Part shown: positions 55,986 to 64,000 of the stretch, piece by piece | Position numbering within the stretch: the stretch's first letter is position 1 | Layout of the letters: the number at the start of each line of letters is the position of its first letter | NCBI RefSeq assembly: GCF_003390395.1 | Contig: NZ_QUOV01000001.1 | Coordinates: 682,001 to 746,000, forward strand | Direction of reading: 5' to 3' | From: Thalassotalea euphylliae | GTDB taxonomy: Bacteria; Pseudomonadota; Gammaproteobacteria; Enterobacterales; Alteromonadaceae | Length of the DNA stretch: 64,000 bases | The notes under the pieces: generated by a model | The model's database searches: none | The model's input: only the letters and a program-made list of their open reading frames with translations | What the model was told of the DNA's origin: nothing | Program-made: the position numbers and the translations under genes

Positions 55986-56251
55986 ATACCAATTGAATTA
56001 ATTAATTGATCAATTCAGATCGTTGTCAGCGCTGGGAGAATTAGCCAAATTTGTGCAGATATAGTTATTCTACATCCAATAAACTTGGCGCAATTATCGC
56101 GATGCTGACACGCTCCCAAAGGGCGAGTTTAAAAGGCTCATATACTGCGTTATTGATTTTGATAAGGAGAGGGCCATTCTCTGCAATCAATGCCTTGCCT
56201 ATGAGCCTTTTAATTCTCGCTGAATGATTAAGTATTTATTTCAATTGGTAT
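55986..56251. mobile_element. Palindromic MITE-like element B, 266 bp
   Basis: Ends ATACCAATTGAA (55986-55997) and TTCAATTGGTAT (56240-56251) are perfect reverse complements. Inside, AAAAGGCTCATA (56131-56142) and TATGAGCCTTTT (56200-56211) form a second long stem. Element C shares GATATAGT..TCTACATC, GCTCCC.AAGGGC and CCTTG...GCTGA.TGA in the same order. It has no coding potential that I trust. It occupies the divergent zapG-zapE intergenic region. Confidence 0.78.
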
Positions 56252-56398
56252 AACGTAAATATAGCGTTTAATGCAGGCCTAATATAGCGAATATGCTAGC
56301 TAAATTAAGTTTTTCAAGCACGAAGCTTGATTAACATTAGAATAAGCCTCCAATAAACTTATACAGATGATAACAGTAATAGCTGGAATATACGCTTC

Positions 56399-57514
56399 AT
56401 GATCAATTTGACGCCGCTGCAAAAATATCAACAAGACTTAACACGTGACGATTTTCAATACGATGCGGCGCAGGAGAATGCTGTTAAACATTTACAGCGT
56501 GTGTTTGATGACCTAGAAAACAAACCCTTACCTGTGACAGGCTTCAAAAAAGTGCTTAATCGTTGGAAGCGCGTAGTTGGCAAGCAAGCACCAAGCAATG
56601 TCAAAGGCCTGTACTTTTGGGGCGGTGTTGGGCGTGGTAAAACCTACTTAGTTGACACTTTCTTTGATTGCCTGCCGTTTGAAAATAAAATGCGCGTGCA
56701 TTTTCATCGCTTTATGCATCGCGTGCACGATGAAATGAAAACCTTAGCTGGGCAATCTGATCCATTAAAAATCATTGCTAAACGTTTCGCTGATGAAGCC
56801 TGCATTATTTGTTTTGATGAGTTTTTTGTCTCTGACATTACTGATGCGATGATTTTAGGAACTTTATTCGAAGAGCTTTTTGCTCATAACGTCACCTTAG
56901 TGGCAACGTCGAATATTATCCCCGATGAGCTATATCGAAATGGTTTGCAGCGCGCGCGATTTTTACCGGCAATTAAGCTGATTAATGAAAACTGCGAAGT
57001 CGTTAATGTGGATAGCGGTGTTGATTATCGATTGCGGACACTTGAACAAGCCGAAATTTATCATCACCCATTAGACGAACAAGCCAGTCGCAACCTTGCG
57101 CAATACTTTACGCAGTTGTCGGTTGAACCGGGTGAAAAAGGTAGAGTCATTGAAATTAACCATCGCGAGCTAACCACCATTGAAGAGTCTGATGGGGTTG
57201 TGCATTTTGAATTTAGTGAGCTGTGTGAAAGTGCTCGCAGTCAAAGCGATTACATGGAGTTGAGTCGACTATACCATACGGTGTTATTAGCCAATGTAAC
57301 GCAAATGAGTGTTGATTGTGATGACGCAGCACGCCGCTTTATTGCCTTGGTTGACGAATTTTACGAGCGCAAAGTAAAGCTGATTATTTCGGCTGAGGTC
57401 GCTATGGATAACTTATACAGCCATGGTGGTTTAGAGTTTGAATTTAAACGTTGCTTAAGCCGTTTACAGGAAATGCAATCACATGATTATCTGGCAAGTG
57501 AACACTTGCCTTAA
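56399..57514 (+). CDS. zapE: Cell division ATPase ZapE
   Basis: This 371-aa AFG1-like AAA ATPase associates with the Z-ring in late division. It has Walker A GGVGRGKTYLVD (about 77-88), Walker B ACIICFDEFFVSDI, and the downstream ATSNIIPDELYRNGLQR sensor region (seen as SNIIPDELYRNGLQR). Length is typical. It is divergent from zapG across element B. Confidence 0.95.
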   Translation: MINLTPLQKYQQDLTRDDFQYDAAQENAVKHLQRVFDDLENKPLPVTGFKKVLNRWKRVVGKQAPSNVKGLYFWGGVGRGKTYLVDTFFDCLPFENKMRVHFHRFMHRVHDEMKTLAGQSDPLKIIAKRFADEACIICFDEFFVSDITDAMILGTLFEELFAHNVTLVATSNIIPDELYRNGLQRARFLPAIKLINENCEVVNVDSGVDYRLRTLEQAEIYHHPLDEQASRNLAQYFTQLSVEPGEKGRVIEINHRELTTIEESDGVVHFEFSELCESARSQSDYMELSRLYHTVLLANVTQMSVDCDDAARRFIALVDEFYERKVKLIISAEVAMDNLYSHGGLEFEFKRCLSRLQEMQSHDYLASEHLP

Positions 57515-57573
57515 TGGCTTAACAGCCTGACACCTTGCTCGCTTTCATATAAGCGTTAGTAGAGTAACCTAAG

Positions 57574-60000
57574 TTAGGCGATATGCTTGATTGCGGTATT
57601 TATACCTTTTGCGTTAGCTATCGCCGCTGAATTCGTGATTACACGGTTGCTATGGCGCTTATGGTTAAGCAGCGGAGCCATAAAGCTGGCTAACTGCGCT
57701 ACAGGGAGTGGCTTAGCATAATAGTAGCCTTGAAAGGCATGGCAGCCAATTGCCGTCAATTGAGCAATCATTTGCTTATCCTCAATTCCCTCTGCGATCA
57801 CTTTCAAATGAAGTGCTTGTGCCATATGAATGATGGCTTTCACTAAGTTTTTGGCTTCTGGCGTTTGCTCCGCTAATGCTGAGATGAAAGCGCGATCTAT
57901 TTTTAACACATCAATATTCAGGTGTTGCAGTAGCGACAGTGATGAATAGCCAGTGCCAAAATCATCAAGGTATATTTTAATGCCAAGATCGCTCAGTTGC
58001 TTGAGACGAGCTTTCACTAGCGTGTGATTTTCTATTAATGCCGATTCGGTCAGCTCTATTGCTAACAAATGAGCTGGCAATGCGTAATGGGCCAGTTGTG
58101 ACTCAATGAGTTGTACAATTTCATCGTCAACAATTTGTAAGGCTGAGACATTAATACTAATCGATGGGCATTGTTCCACCCCATAAAGGTGACGGAATTT
58201 ATCAAGCTGGGCGATTGCCTTGCGCGCAACGAGTAAGCCAAATGCCTTAATCTTATTGGTTTTCTCTATAATCGGTACAAAGTCGAGCGGCATAATAAGC
58301 CCTCTACTTGGATGTTCCCAACGAGCCAATGCTTCAAAACCGATAAGCTGTTGTTCATTGCTAAATATCGGTTGGTAATACAGTTCAAATTGATCTTGTG
58401 AAATCGCTTTGTCTAAATCTGACTCTAAGCGATGCAAGTGAACGATGTCATCGAACATTTTATGTTGGAAAAACATCGCTTGGCCGCGGCCTGACTCTTT
58501 GGCCTGATACATAGCAATATCAGCGTTTCTAAGGATATCTTCTGGGTAAAAGTCGTCGGAATCGATTACTGTTACGCCGATACTTGCGCCAATAGTGTAG
58601 GTATTCCCGTCAATATTGTATGGTTGTTGCAGCTCACTTAGGTAGCGTTGCGCGATGTTTGTTGCGCGTCGCTCTGAGGACATATTTTGCAGTACGATAA
58701 CAAACTCATCGCCACCAAAACGAAACAGTAAATCGTTACTGCGGCTGTTGTGCTTTAGTCTGTTGGCAACTTGTTCCAGCAGTAAATCACCGACCATATG
58801 ACCTTGGGTATCATTGATCTTTTTGAAGTAGTCCAAGTCAATAAATAAAACGCTAAACGGCATAAACTTAGACGTAAGATGAGTCTTGTTCAATTGCTGC
58901 AAGTATTCATACAAGGCGTTCTTATTAAGTAACCCCGTTAGTAAATCGTGGCTTGCTTGAAATTTTAATGATGCCGTTTTTTCTTCGACTAACGAATTGG
59001 CCCATTGAATACGGGTAATATTCGTGTACAGGTAATAACTTAAACTCGCTGTTGCTACCAGTACCAGTGCCGCAGCAAGATAAGGAAAGTAATCTTCACC
59101 ACTAGTTAACTTAATTTGGCTAAACTCAATGACCCATTGCTGATTGGCAAAAGGGATACTCGCGCTTTCGACTAAAGCTGGCTGTGTAAAGCAGGCGATG
59201 TTATTTTCGCAATTTAGCTGCCAACGAGAATCGTAGAGTTTTTGTTTTTGATTGTGCGCGCCGTTGAGCTGGGTATTTTCGTATATCGTTAAGACGAAGT
59301 TTTCAGATTGCGTTAAACCACCCCATAGGCTGTCTACCAATTGGTTTACCATTACCATGCCAACAATAATGCCCACATTAGTACTGTTGTTGGATACCTG
59401 TAGCAACATTCTCACACCAATTTCATCCTGATCACTCGTGAATGTTTTTGAACTGATAATTTGCTTGTCTATGGCTTCTTCGATTTGCGTGCGCAATTGG
59501 CAATCTGAATTGAGGTCTAAACCTAGCTCTTGTCCTAAATGAGTGCTTGGCTCGGTAAACGCGACAGGAAGTATGGTCTGGTCGGCTGCGGGTTCACAGC
59601 TTTGTGCTTGCGCCACATTGTGAATACGGTAATCAAATATGCCTGATTCACGCATTTTTGATTCAAAACCAGAGCGCGCTGATTGATGTATTCTCGGCGC
59701 CCACTCGATACCTGTTATGACCGTGCCGGAGAGTAACTCGTCATTAACCAGTTGAGAAAATTGTTGCCGATTTAAGTCTGGGTAAACCTTAAGCATCTGT
59801 TGGGTCGCAATCAGCACTTTTTCAATCGCGATAATGGCTTGTGATAAGCCCGTGACCTTGTCAACAAAGGTTGCGTGAAATTGGTTTTTAATTTGCTGTT
59901 GCTCATAGTGTTGAATAACACCAAACGCGCCGATTGCCATGGCCAAGCCAATCAACGCAGTTAGAACAACAGTTTTATAACGAATCAACTTTTCGAACAT
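57574..60000 (-). CDS. CHASE-GGDEF-EAL cyclic-di-GMP signalling protein
   Basis: This 808-aa inner-membrane protein has a first helix (about 10-30), a periplasmic CHASE sensor (about 45-230), a second helix (about 304-326), GGDEF (about 345-505, intact GGDEF at 429-433) and EAL (about 530-785). EAL landmarks are FEALARWEHP, ELTESALI, DDFGTGYSSL and AEGIED. Both catalytic signatures are intact, so it could make or break c-di-GMP. The ATG at 60000 is preferred over an in-frame TTG four codons earlier. The CHASE ligand is unknown. Confidence 0.9.
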   Translation of the reverse strand: MFEKLIRYKTVVLTALIGLAMAIGAFGVIQHYEQQQIKNQFHATFVDKVTGLSQAIIAIEKVLIATQQMLKVYPDLNRQQFSQLVNDELLSGTVITGIEWAPRIHQSARSGFESKMRESGIFDYRIHNVAQAQSCEPAADQTILPVAFTEPSTHLGQELGLDLNSDCQLRTQIEEAIDKQIISSKTFTSDQDEIGVRMLLQVSNNSTNVGIIVGMVMVNQLVDSLWGGLTQSENFVLTIYENTQLNGAHNQKQKLYDSRWQLNCENNIACFTQPALVESASIPFANQQWVIEFSQIKLTSGEDYFPYLAAALVLVATASLSYYLYTNITRIQWANSLVEEKTASLKFQASHDLLTGLLNKNALYEYLQQLNKTHLTSKFMPFSVLFIDLDYFKKINDTQGHMVGDLLLEQVANRLKHNSRSNDLLFRFGGDEFVIVLQNMSSERRATNIAQRYLSELQQPYNIDGNTYTIGASIGVTVIDSDDFYPEDILRNADIAMYQAKESGRGQAMFFQHKMFDDIVHLHRLESDLDKAISQDQFELYYQPIFSNEQQLIGFEALARWEHPSRGLIMPLDFVPIIEKTNKIKAFGLLVARKAIAQLDKFRHLYGVEQCPSISINVSALQIVDDEIVQLIESQLAHYALPAHLLAIELTESALIENHTLVKARLKQLSDLGIKIYLDDFGTGYSSLSLLQHLNIDVLKIDRAFISALAEQTPEAKNLVKAIIHMAQALHLKVIAEGIEDKQMIAQLTAIGCHAFQGYYYAKPLPVAQLASFMAPLLNHKRHSNRVITNSAAIANAKGINTAIKHIA

Positions 60001-60086
60001 GAAAATGAGCAATCTACAACTAATAAAACAGGCGAGGCACCAAAAATGGCAACCTGTGTATCATATGTCAGTTAATACCTCTTGTA

Positions 60087-60105
60087 AATGATAATTATTA
60101 TCATT
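60087..60105. promoter_or_regulatory. Fur box upstream of iron-binding protein gene
   Basis: AATGATAATTATTATCATT is a near-perfect 19-bp palindrome matching the Fur consensus (GATAAT repeats). It is centred about 100 bp before the ATG of the iron-binding protein, and also about 95 bp upstream of the divergent CHASE-GGDEF-EAL start, so it could serve either gene. Confidence 0.85.
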
Positions 60106-60196
60106 AATATGGCTGGCGATTTTAACGCGTAAGATAGCTGCCTTCTCGGTTTCGCTTAGCTTGCGTTTAGCTCCGTTAGAGATTAGGGCGTGTTGT

Positions 60197-61213
60197 ATGA
60201 AATTTATAGCAAAAATAGCACTTGGTTTTATGTTACCTATTGCGGCTGCAAATAGTGCCGAGTCGTCTGTGGTTAACGTGTATTCGTTTCGTGAAGCAAA
60301 GCTAATTAACCCCATCATAGAGCGTTTCTCAGCATCGACAGGAATTAAAGTAAATGTTGTTAGTGGTAAAGCAGACAAGCTACTAAAACGCTTAATACAA
60401 GACGGTGACAATAGTTTTGCAGATGTACTGTTAACCTCTAATGTTGTTCGTTTGGAAAAGGCTAAGCAACTTGGCTTGCTGCAAGCGATTGAATCTGACT
60501 ATCTGAAACAACATATTTCACCTGAACTTAGAGATCCTGAGGGTTTTTGGTATGGCTTGTCGATAAGAGCGCGCGCTATTTTTTATGCCAAAGACAAAGT
60601 TAATGCTAGTGACATTCATCGCTATGAAGATTTAACCAGCGAAGCTTGGCACAATAAAATTTGTACTCGTAAGGGAAGCCATACATACAATCGCTCCATG
60701 TTGGCCAGTTTTATTGCCTTGCATGGCGAGAAATGGGCAGCGCAGTGGGCTAGGGGCTTAGTGAATAATTTAGCAATGCGACCAACGGGTGGCGATCGTG
60801 ACCAACTGCGTAATGTTAATCGAGGTAAGTGTGATTTGGCGATCGCAAACAGCTACTATTTTGGCACAATGTCGCAAAGTGCTTCACTGCAGGACCGTCA
60901 AGTCTATGCAAATCTTGGTGTGATTTGGCCAGAGCAATTAGGCAGTGGTACTCACGTTAATATCAGTGGCGCAGCCATTACCAACGCGGCAAAAAATAAA
61001 GAAAACGCACAGTTGTTTATCGAGTTCTTATTAACAGAGCAAGCACAAACGATGTACTCAAATATCAATCATGAATTACCGATCAGGCAAGATATTCAAG
61101 CGAGCGACTTGGTGAGGTCGTGGGGAGAGTTTAAAGCTGATATCGGCTCAGTTGCTAAGCTATATCAGCATTTAGACGCAGCAGATAGAATTATCGACAG
61201 TACAGGCTGGTAA
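60197..61213 (+). CDS. Iron(III) ABC transporter substrate-binding protein, FbpA/FutA type
   Basis: This 338-aa periplasmic protein of the ferric-binding family has a signal peptide (MKFIAKIALG to ANSA, about 1-20), VVNVYSFREAKLI at the first strand, and GLSIRARAIFYAKDKV. Tyrosines in NSYYFG probably ligate iron. The ATG chosen gives a proper signal peptide; a longer frame 12 codons upstream does not. A Fur box lies about 100 bp before it, so iron repression is expected. No permease or ATPase follows: a 49-aa gene and then a peptidase lie downstream on the other strand. Confidence 0.9.
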   Translation: MKFIAKIALGFMLPIAAANSAESSVVNVYSFREAKLINPIIERFSASTGIKVNVVSGKADKLLKRLIQDGDNSFADVLLTSNVVRLEKAKQLGLLQAIESDYLKQHISPELRDPEGFWYGLSIRARAIFYAKDKVNASDIHRYEDLTSEAWHNKICTRKGSHTYNRSMLASFIALHGEKWAAQWARGLVNNLAMRPTGGDRDQLRNVNRGKCDLAIANSYYFGTMSQSASLQDRQVYANLGVIWPEQLGSGTHVNISGAAITNAAKNKENAQLFIEFLLTEQAQTMYSNINHELPIRQDIQASDLVRSWGEFKADIGSVAKLYQHLDAADRIIDSTGW

Positions 61214-61250
61214 AAAGTGACAAAAGCTAACTCAGCAGACTGTTTATGAC

Positions 61251-61287
61251 AGAAACCATAAGGCTTATTTGAAGCTTTATGGTTTCT
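61251..61287 (+). terminator. Hairpin after iron-binding protein gene
   Basis: AGAAACCATAAggCTT pairs with AAGctTTATGGTTTCT (16-nt arms, two mismatches) around a 5-nt loop, 37 bp after the stop. No T-run follows directly, so efficiency is unclear. Confidence 0.5.
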
Positions 61288-61440
61288 CGCTGGAATTATT
61301 AGCTTTCGTAAAACGTTAATATGAATTAGCACACTTAATGTGAATCCATACAATTAACGTGAAGCCCTGTCTGAAAGCTGCCTTGTAAGTTTACAGGTGG
61401 TGCTAATGCCGCCTAACGCAGTTGAACAACCGTTAGCCTG

Positions 61441-61590
61441 TTATTCGTAGCTGCGTTCCATCCACATTAGCTTTAATTTGAGCTCTTCAATCTCTTGCTG
61501 CGCGTCGGCTAACTGCTGTGCTAGCGACTTTTGTGCTTGTGCAGTTTCTTCTTTAATGCTTGCTAATACTGTATCGTCATTGTGTGCCAT
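61441..61590 (-). CDS. Small coiled-coil protein, 49 aa
   Basis: This is a short open frame running from MAHNDDTVLA to WMERSYE and then TAA. Residues 10-41 are rich in Ala, Gln, Glu, Leu and Lys with heptad-like spacing (LAQQLADAQQEIEELKLKL), pointing to a coiled coil similar in style to SlyX-type proteins, but it is not clearly a member. AGG lies about 12 nt before the ATG. No signal peptide. The codon composition looks genuine and it is the only coherent frame in the 653-bp gap. Function is unknown. Confidence 0.6.
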   Translation of the reverse strand: MAHNDDTVLASIKEETAQAQKSLAQQLADAQQEIEELKLKLMWMERSYE

Positions 61591-61866
61591 GAGAATATCG
61601 CCTATCTAAAATATGAAACTTGTCATGTAATGTTACATTTTTACTTACAGTTTGTCATGGCGAGATTGCACCAATCTATAGGCTAGAATTGGGCGGGACC
61701 TGCGCACAAGTTAAAGATTTTTAATTTATTTCTTTAATACTAATCACTTAGCAATAGTAAATTCGATATCAAAATGAGTCGTTTGCTTTAACTTATTGCG
61801 ATGACTTTATTGGGTATAAATGAGAGTTAGTAGCTGTTACTGGCTTTTGCAGGTATTTACTGATAT
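61591..61866. other. Intergenic region, 276 bp
   Basis: This lies between the small coiled-coil gene and the metallopeptidase gene. It is AT-rich and has no gene, repeat or clear hairpin that I can support. It must contain the promoter of the small gene. Confidence 0.4.
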
Positions 61867-62820
61867 TCACTCAACTTGATAGCTGGTAAGTAATTCACTT
61901 AGTGCTTGACGCTCAATAACAGGGAAATCGCGGCGATATCGGTAAACTGAATATAGCTCTGAAAATATCGACGTATTGCTGAGCTTATCGAGATCTTTGA
62001 CCAACTGTTTTCCCGTGCCATCCATGGTTAAGCAGCAGCTCGCATAGTCTGCAATAATGGTCGTTAGCTTTTTGCCCTGCTGATGAAGTGCAAGATCCGC
62101 TTCAACGAAATACGCAGCACCACTCCAATAAACGCGCATATAGGCGCGGTTGTAATGCATATTATCGCTGATTCGATACAACGAGCCACGAGCTCGGCGC
62201 ATATTTGCCTGACCACGACCAAATCCTGCTTCTATACGTGAAATAGCCTGCGTTTGCGTCAATACATTGGCCTGCATCATGGTGATGTGTTGTATATAGG
62301 TGGCGAAACCTTCACTTAGCCAAGTGTCGTGGTCATCTAAAAATGGTAAGTAAAGGTGGGCGACTTCGTGATAAATCGTCCAATCATCCTTTAAGGCTGT
62401 TAAACCGTAGTAGGGGGAGATATGCAGTAAAATAGAGTTGTCGACTCTATTCACTTGACCCCATGGCACGGGCTCTGAGTGGCGGCGACTGTGCTTAACG
62501 CGAAAGTCGATAGTGTCAAACGGCAGTACACCGAAACTTTTTTGAGTAGCCTCTACCGCAAAATTCAGCCACTTGTTTACTGTTTTTTGTTGGCTGGACG
62601 AGAAGCTGTGATCATTTAGCCAGCGCACAGGCTCGGCTTTCAAAGAAGCTGGCGCATAAATAAAACTCGCTATCACAATAATAGTGATCAGTAAGCGGTT
62701 AATACGATAGCTTACGTACCTAGCTACTGGGCAATCACTTTGCTGCTTGCTGCTGCTCTTTGCATAGTTAGTGTGTCGCTTACCTTGCGACAAGCGCTTT
62801 GCTTTTATTAAATTCTTCAT
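61867..62820 (-). CDS. Exported gluzincin-type metallopeptidase-like protein
   Basis: This 317-aa protein has a long basic N-terminal tail (about 1-42), one hydrophobic segment (about 43-60, ending SLKA) and a periplasmic domain. The zinc site HEVAH is at 151-155, followed by WLSEGFATY with Glu170. The spacing and the LSEGFA form fit the peptidase MA-like group of gluzincins. All three zinc ligands plus the catalytic Glu are present, so activity is plausible; the substrate is unknown. The 40-residue pre-signal tail is odd, and the true start may lie downstream at a non-ATG codon. Confidence 0.75.
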   Translation of the reverse strand: MKNLIKAKRLSQGKRHTNYAKSSSKQQSDCPVARYVSYRINRLLITIIVIASFIYAPASLKAEPVRWLNDHSFSSSQQKTVNKWLNFAVEATQKSFGVLPFDTIDFRVKHSRRHSEPVPWGQVNRVDNSILLHISPYYGLTALKDDWTIYHEVAHLYLPFLDDHDTWLSEGFATYIQHITMMQANVLTQTQAISRIEAGFGRGQANMRRARGSLYRISDNMHYNRAYMRVYWSGAAYFVEADLALHQQGKKLTTIIADYASCCLTMDGTGKQLVKDLDKLSNTSIFSELYSVYRYRRDFPVIERQALSELLTSYQVE

Positions 62821-62993
62821 ATGCTTATACTATTTCTGCGTTTGCTGCTTATACATTGGTTTTCTCTGTACGTGGCTCTGTCTTGTACTCGGATTGCTTT
62901 ACCTTCATGTTAAGCAGCATAGAAGGCGTAACTTACTGTTGATCTTATTGTGATATTTCGACTTTCCAAAAACTCAGGTTAAGGAGGCGCTTA

Positions 62994-63509
62994 GTGCCAA
63001 CGCCAATCATTCGCGGTGCAACCATTGCAGACTATGACGCAGTTCTTTCTTTAAATTTAGCATCGGTTTCGGTGTTAAGCCCGATGGATAGAGCACGACT
63101 TGAATTACTCACTACGATGACCGAACTCTTTTGGATTGTTGAGGTAGAAGGGCAAGTGGCGGCTTTCTTACTTGCCTTTACAGATAATAAAACATACGAC
63201 AGTGTTAATTATCAGTGGTTTAGCAAGCGATTAAAGCAGTTCTTGTATATTGACCGCATTGTTATTGGCGAGAAATTTCGCCGCCGTGGTATTGCCAGTC
63301 AAATTTACCAAGCGTTAAAAAACTATGCGCAAAGTCAGCAGCTTCATTGGCTGTGTGCAGAAATTGATTTGAAACCCGCAAATCCGCCCTCAATCGCATT
63401 TCACCAGCAACAAGGCTTTATCGAAATTGGCCAGCAACAACTAGTTGGCAAAGAAAAATCAGTGTCGCTGATGGCTTGCCAAGTCATACCAATCCGCATA
63501 ATAGTATGA
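62994..63509 (+). CDS. GNAT-family acetyltransferase
   Basis: This 171-aa single-domain N-acetyltransferase has the acetyl-CoA loop RRRGIASQIYQAL (motif A, after IDRIVIGEKF) and AFHQQQGFIEIG (motif B). The substrate is unknown. The start is GTG, supported by a strong AAGGAGG six bases upstream. The 3' end is unusual: the last residues IPIRIIV and the stop codon are encoded by the terminal repeat of palindromic element C, so the native C-terminus may have been replaced. Confidence 0.85.
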   Translation: MPTPIIRGATIADYDAVLSLNLASVSVLSPMDRARLELLTTMTELFWIVEVEGQVAAFLLAFTDNKTYDSVNYQWFSKRLKQFLYIDRIVIGEKFRRRGIASQIYQALKNYAQSQQLHWLCAEIDLKPANPPSIAFHQQQGFIEIGQQQLVGKEKSVSLMACQVIPIRIIV

Positions 63510-63752
63510 TTAACTCAGAGCTATTTCAGCGGTTCAAGTACAAGAAAAATTTTTGCTGATATAGTCGCTCTACATCTAGAAAATTTGCCGCCGTGATTGG
63601 GCTGCTGAAAAGCTCCCGAAGGGCTTGGCTAAAACACTTTACTGCTGTGTTGCATGTTCTTGAAATAGAGTAACTATGACGAGCAAACATGCGCCTTGCA
63701 TTAAAGCGCTTTATCTCAAGCTGAGTGAACATATATTTATGCGGATTGGTAT
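63486..63752. mobile_element. Palindromic MITE-like element C, 267 bp
   Basis: Ends ATACCAATCCGCATAA (63486-63501) and TTATGCGGATTGGTAT (63737-63752) are perfect 16-bp reverse complements. The interior matches element B and, over GGCTAAAA...TTTACT and ATTAAAGCG...AGCTGA, element A. The left end overlaps the GNAT coding sequence by 24 bp. An open frame crossing it on the minus strand is not credible as a gene. Confidence 0.8.
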
Positions 63753-63794
63753 AACTAGTTAAATGATTAATAACCACAATGAGCACAAAATTTA

Positions 63795-64000
63795 ATGACA
63801 TCATTAGTTGAGATCTTTATCCGATTTTTTACCTTAGGCTGCACTAGCTTTGGTGGTCCTGCCGCCCATATTGGTTATTTTCAACAAGCCTTTGTTCAAC
63901 AGCACAAATGGTTAAGCCAGCAAGAGTTTGGCAATATCGTGGCGTTAAGTCAGTTTTTACCGGGTCCTGGTTCTAGCCAAGTTGGTTTTGCGATTGGCTG
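63795..64000 (+). CDS. chrA: Chromate transporter ChrA, N-terminal fragment cut by window edge
   Basis: The first 68 codons are visible. They begin with a hydrophobic helix and the CHR-family motif FGGPAAHIGYFQQAFV, followed by WLSQQEFGNIVALSQFLPGPGSSQVGFAIG (seen as FLPGPGSSQVGFAIG). Members export chromate or act on sulfate-like anions; whether it is the long two-domain or the short form cannot be seen. The gene runs off the window end. Element C ends 42 bp before the ATG, so its promoter may overlap that element. Confidence 0.85.
   Translation, partial: MTSLVEIFIRFFTLGCTSFGGPAAHIGYFQQAFVQQHKWLSQQEFGNIVALSQFLPGPGSSQVGFAIG

Noticed and set aside
63526..63804. 92-aa minus-strand open frame at the chrA start
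   Set aside because: It mostly covers element C and then runs antisense into chrA; composition is not protein-like.

Overview
The window reads as a chromosomal segment of a marine gammaproteobacterium of the order Alteromonadales, most likely Colwelliaceae (Colwellia/Thalassotalea-like). This rests on the low-to-moderate GC, the canonical murA-ibaG-mlaBCDEF // yrbG-kdsDC-lptCAB-rpoN-hpf-ptsN-rapZ-npr block, and a TonB receptor / tryptophan-halogenase-like / SapC carbohydrate locus of the kind common in that group. The genus is inference. There are no tRNA, rRNA, CRISPR, prophage or transposase genes.

Layout. 1-8.3 kb: an unknown small protein, an alpha/beta hydrolase, an Aer-like PAS chemoreceptor, a GAF-PAS-GGDEF-EAL protein and an OmpR-type two-component pair. 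8.9-11.3 kb: a fused E1 alpha/beta 2-oxoacid dehydrogenase. 11.4-36 kb: a sugar and glycerol region. It holds the Leloir genes galE-galT-galK; glpK and glpD on either side of an orphan solute-binding protein; a TonB receptor, a halogenase-like flavoprotein and two SapC-like proteins around a GH36 alpha-galactosidase; and an SSS symporter with De Ley-Doudoroff-type genes (SDR dehydrogenase, lactonase, KDGal kinase, KDPGal aldolase) next to a GntR/FadR-type regulator. The simplest model is that alpha-galactosides enter through the TonB receptor, are cut by GH36, and the galactose goes either through the Leloir route or by oxidation to pyruvate and glyceraldehyde-3-phosphate. No galactonate dehydratase is present, so the oxidative route is incomplete here.

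36.3-57.5 kb: conserved envelope and housekeeping genes. These cover peptidoglycan (murA), retrograde lipid transport (mlaBCDEF), Kdo and LPS export (kdsD, kdsC, lptCAB), sigma-54 and the nitrogen PTS (rpoN, hpf, ptsN, rapZ, npr), then mgtE, pmbA, darP, degQ, zapG and zapE. 57.6-64 kb: a CHASE-GGDEF-EAL protein, an iron-binding protein behind a Fur box, a 49-aa coiled-coil protein, a secreted HExxH metallopeptidase, a GNAT acetyltransferase and the start of a chromate transporter.

The least ordinary content is non-coding. (1) Three 265-267 bp palindromic elements (42027-42291, 55986-56251, 63486-63752) share a core but have different terminal inverted repeats. (2) Arrays of 11-16 bp degenerate tandem repeats recur at gene ends, often starting on or crossing the stop codon. 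(3) A 15-nt motif ATTTRT-N3-AYAWAT recurs upstream of galE, the alpha-galactosidase gene, the symporter gene and glpD; at galE it forms a 21-bp palindrome.
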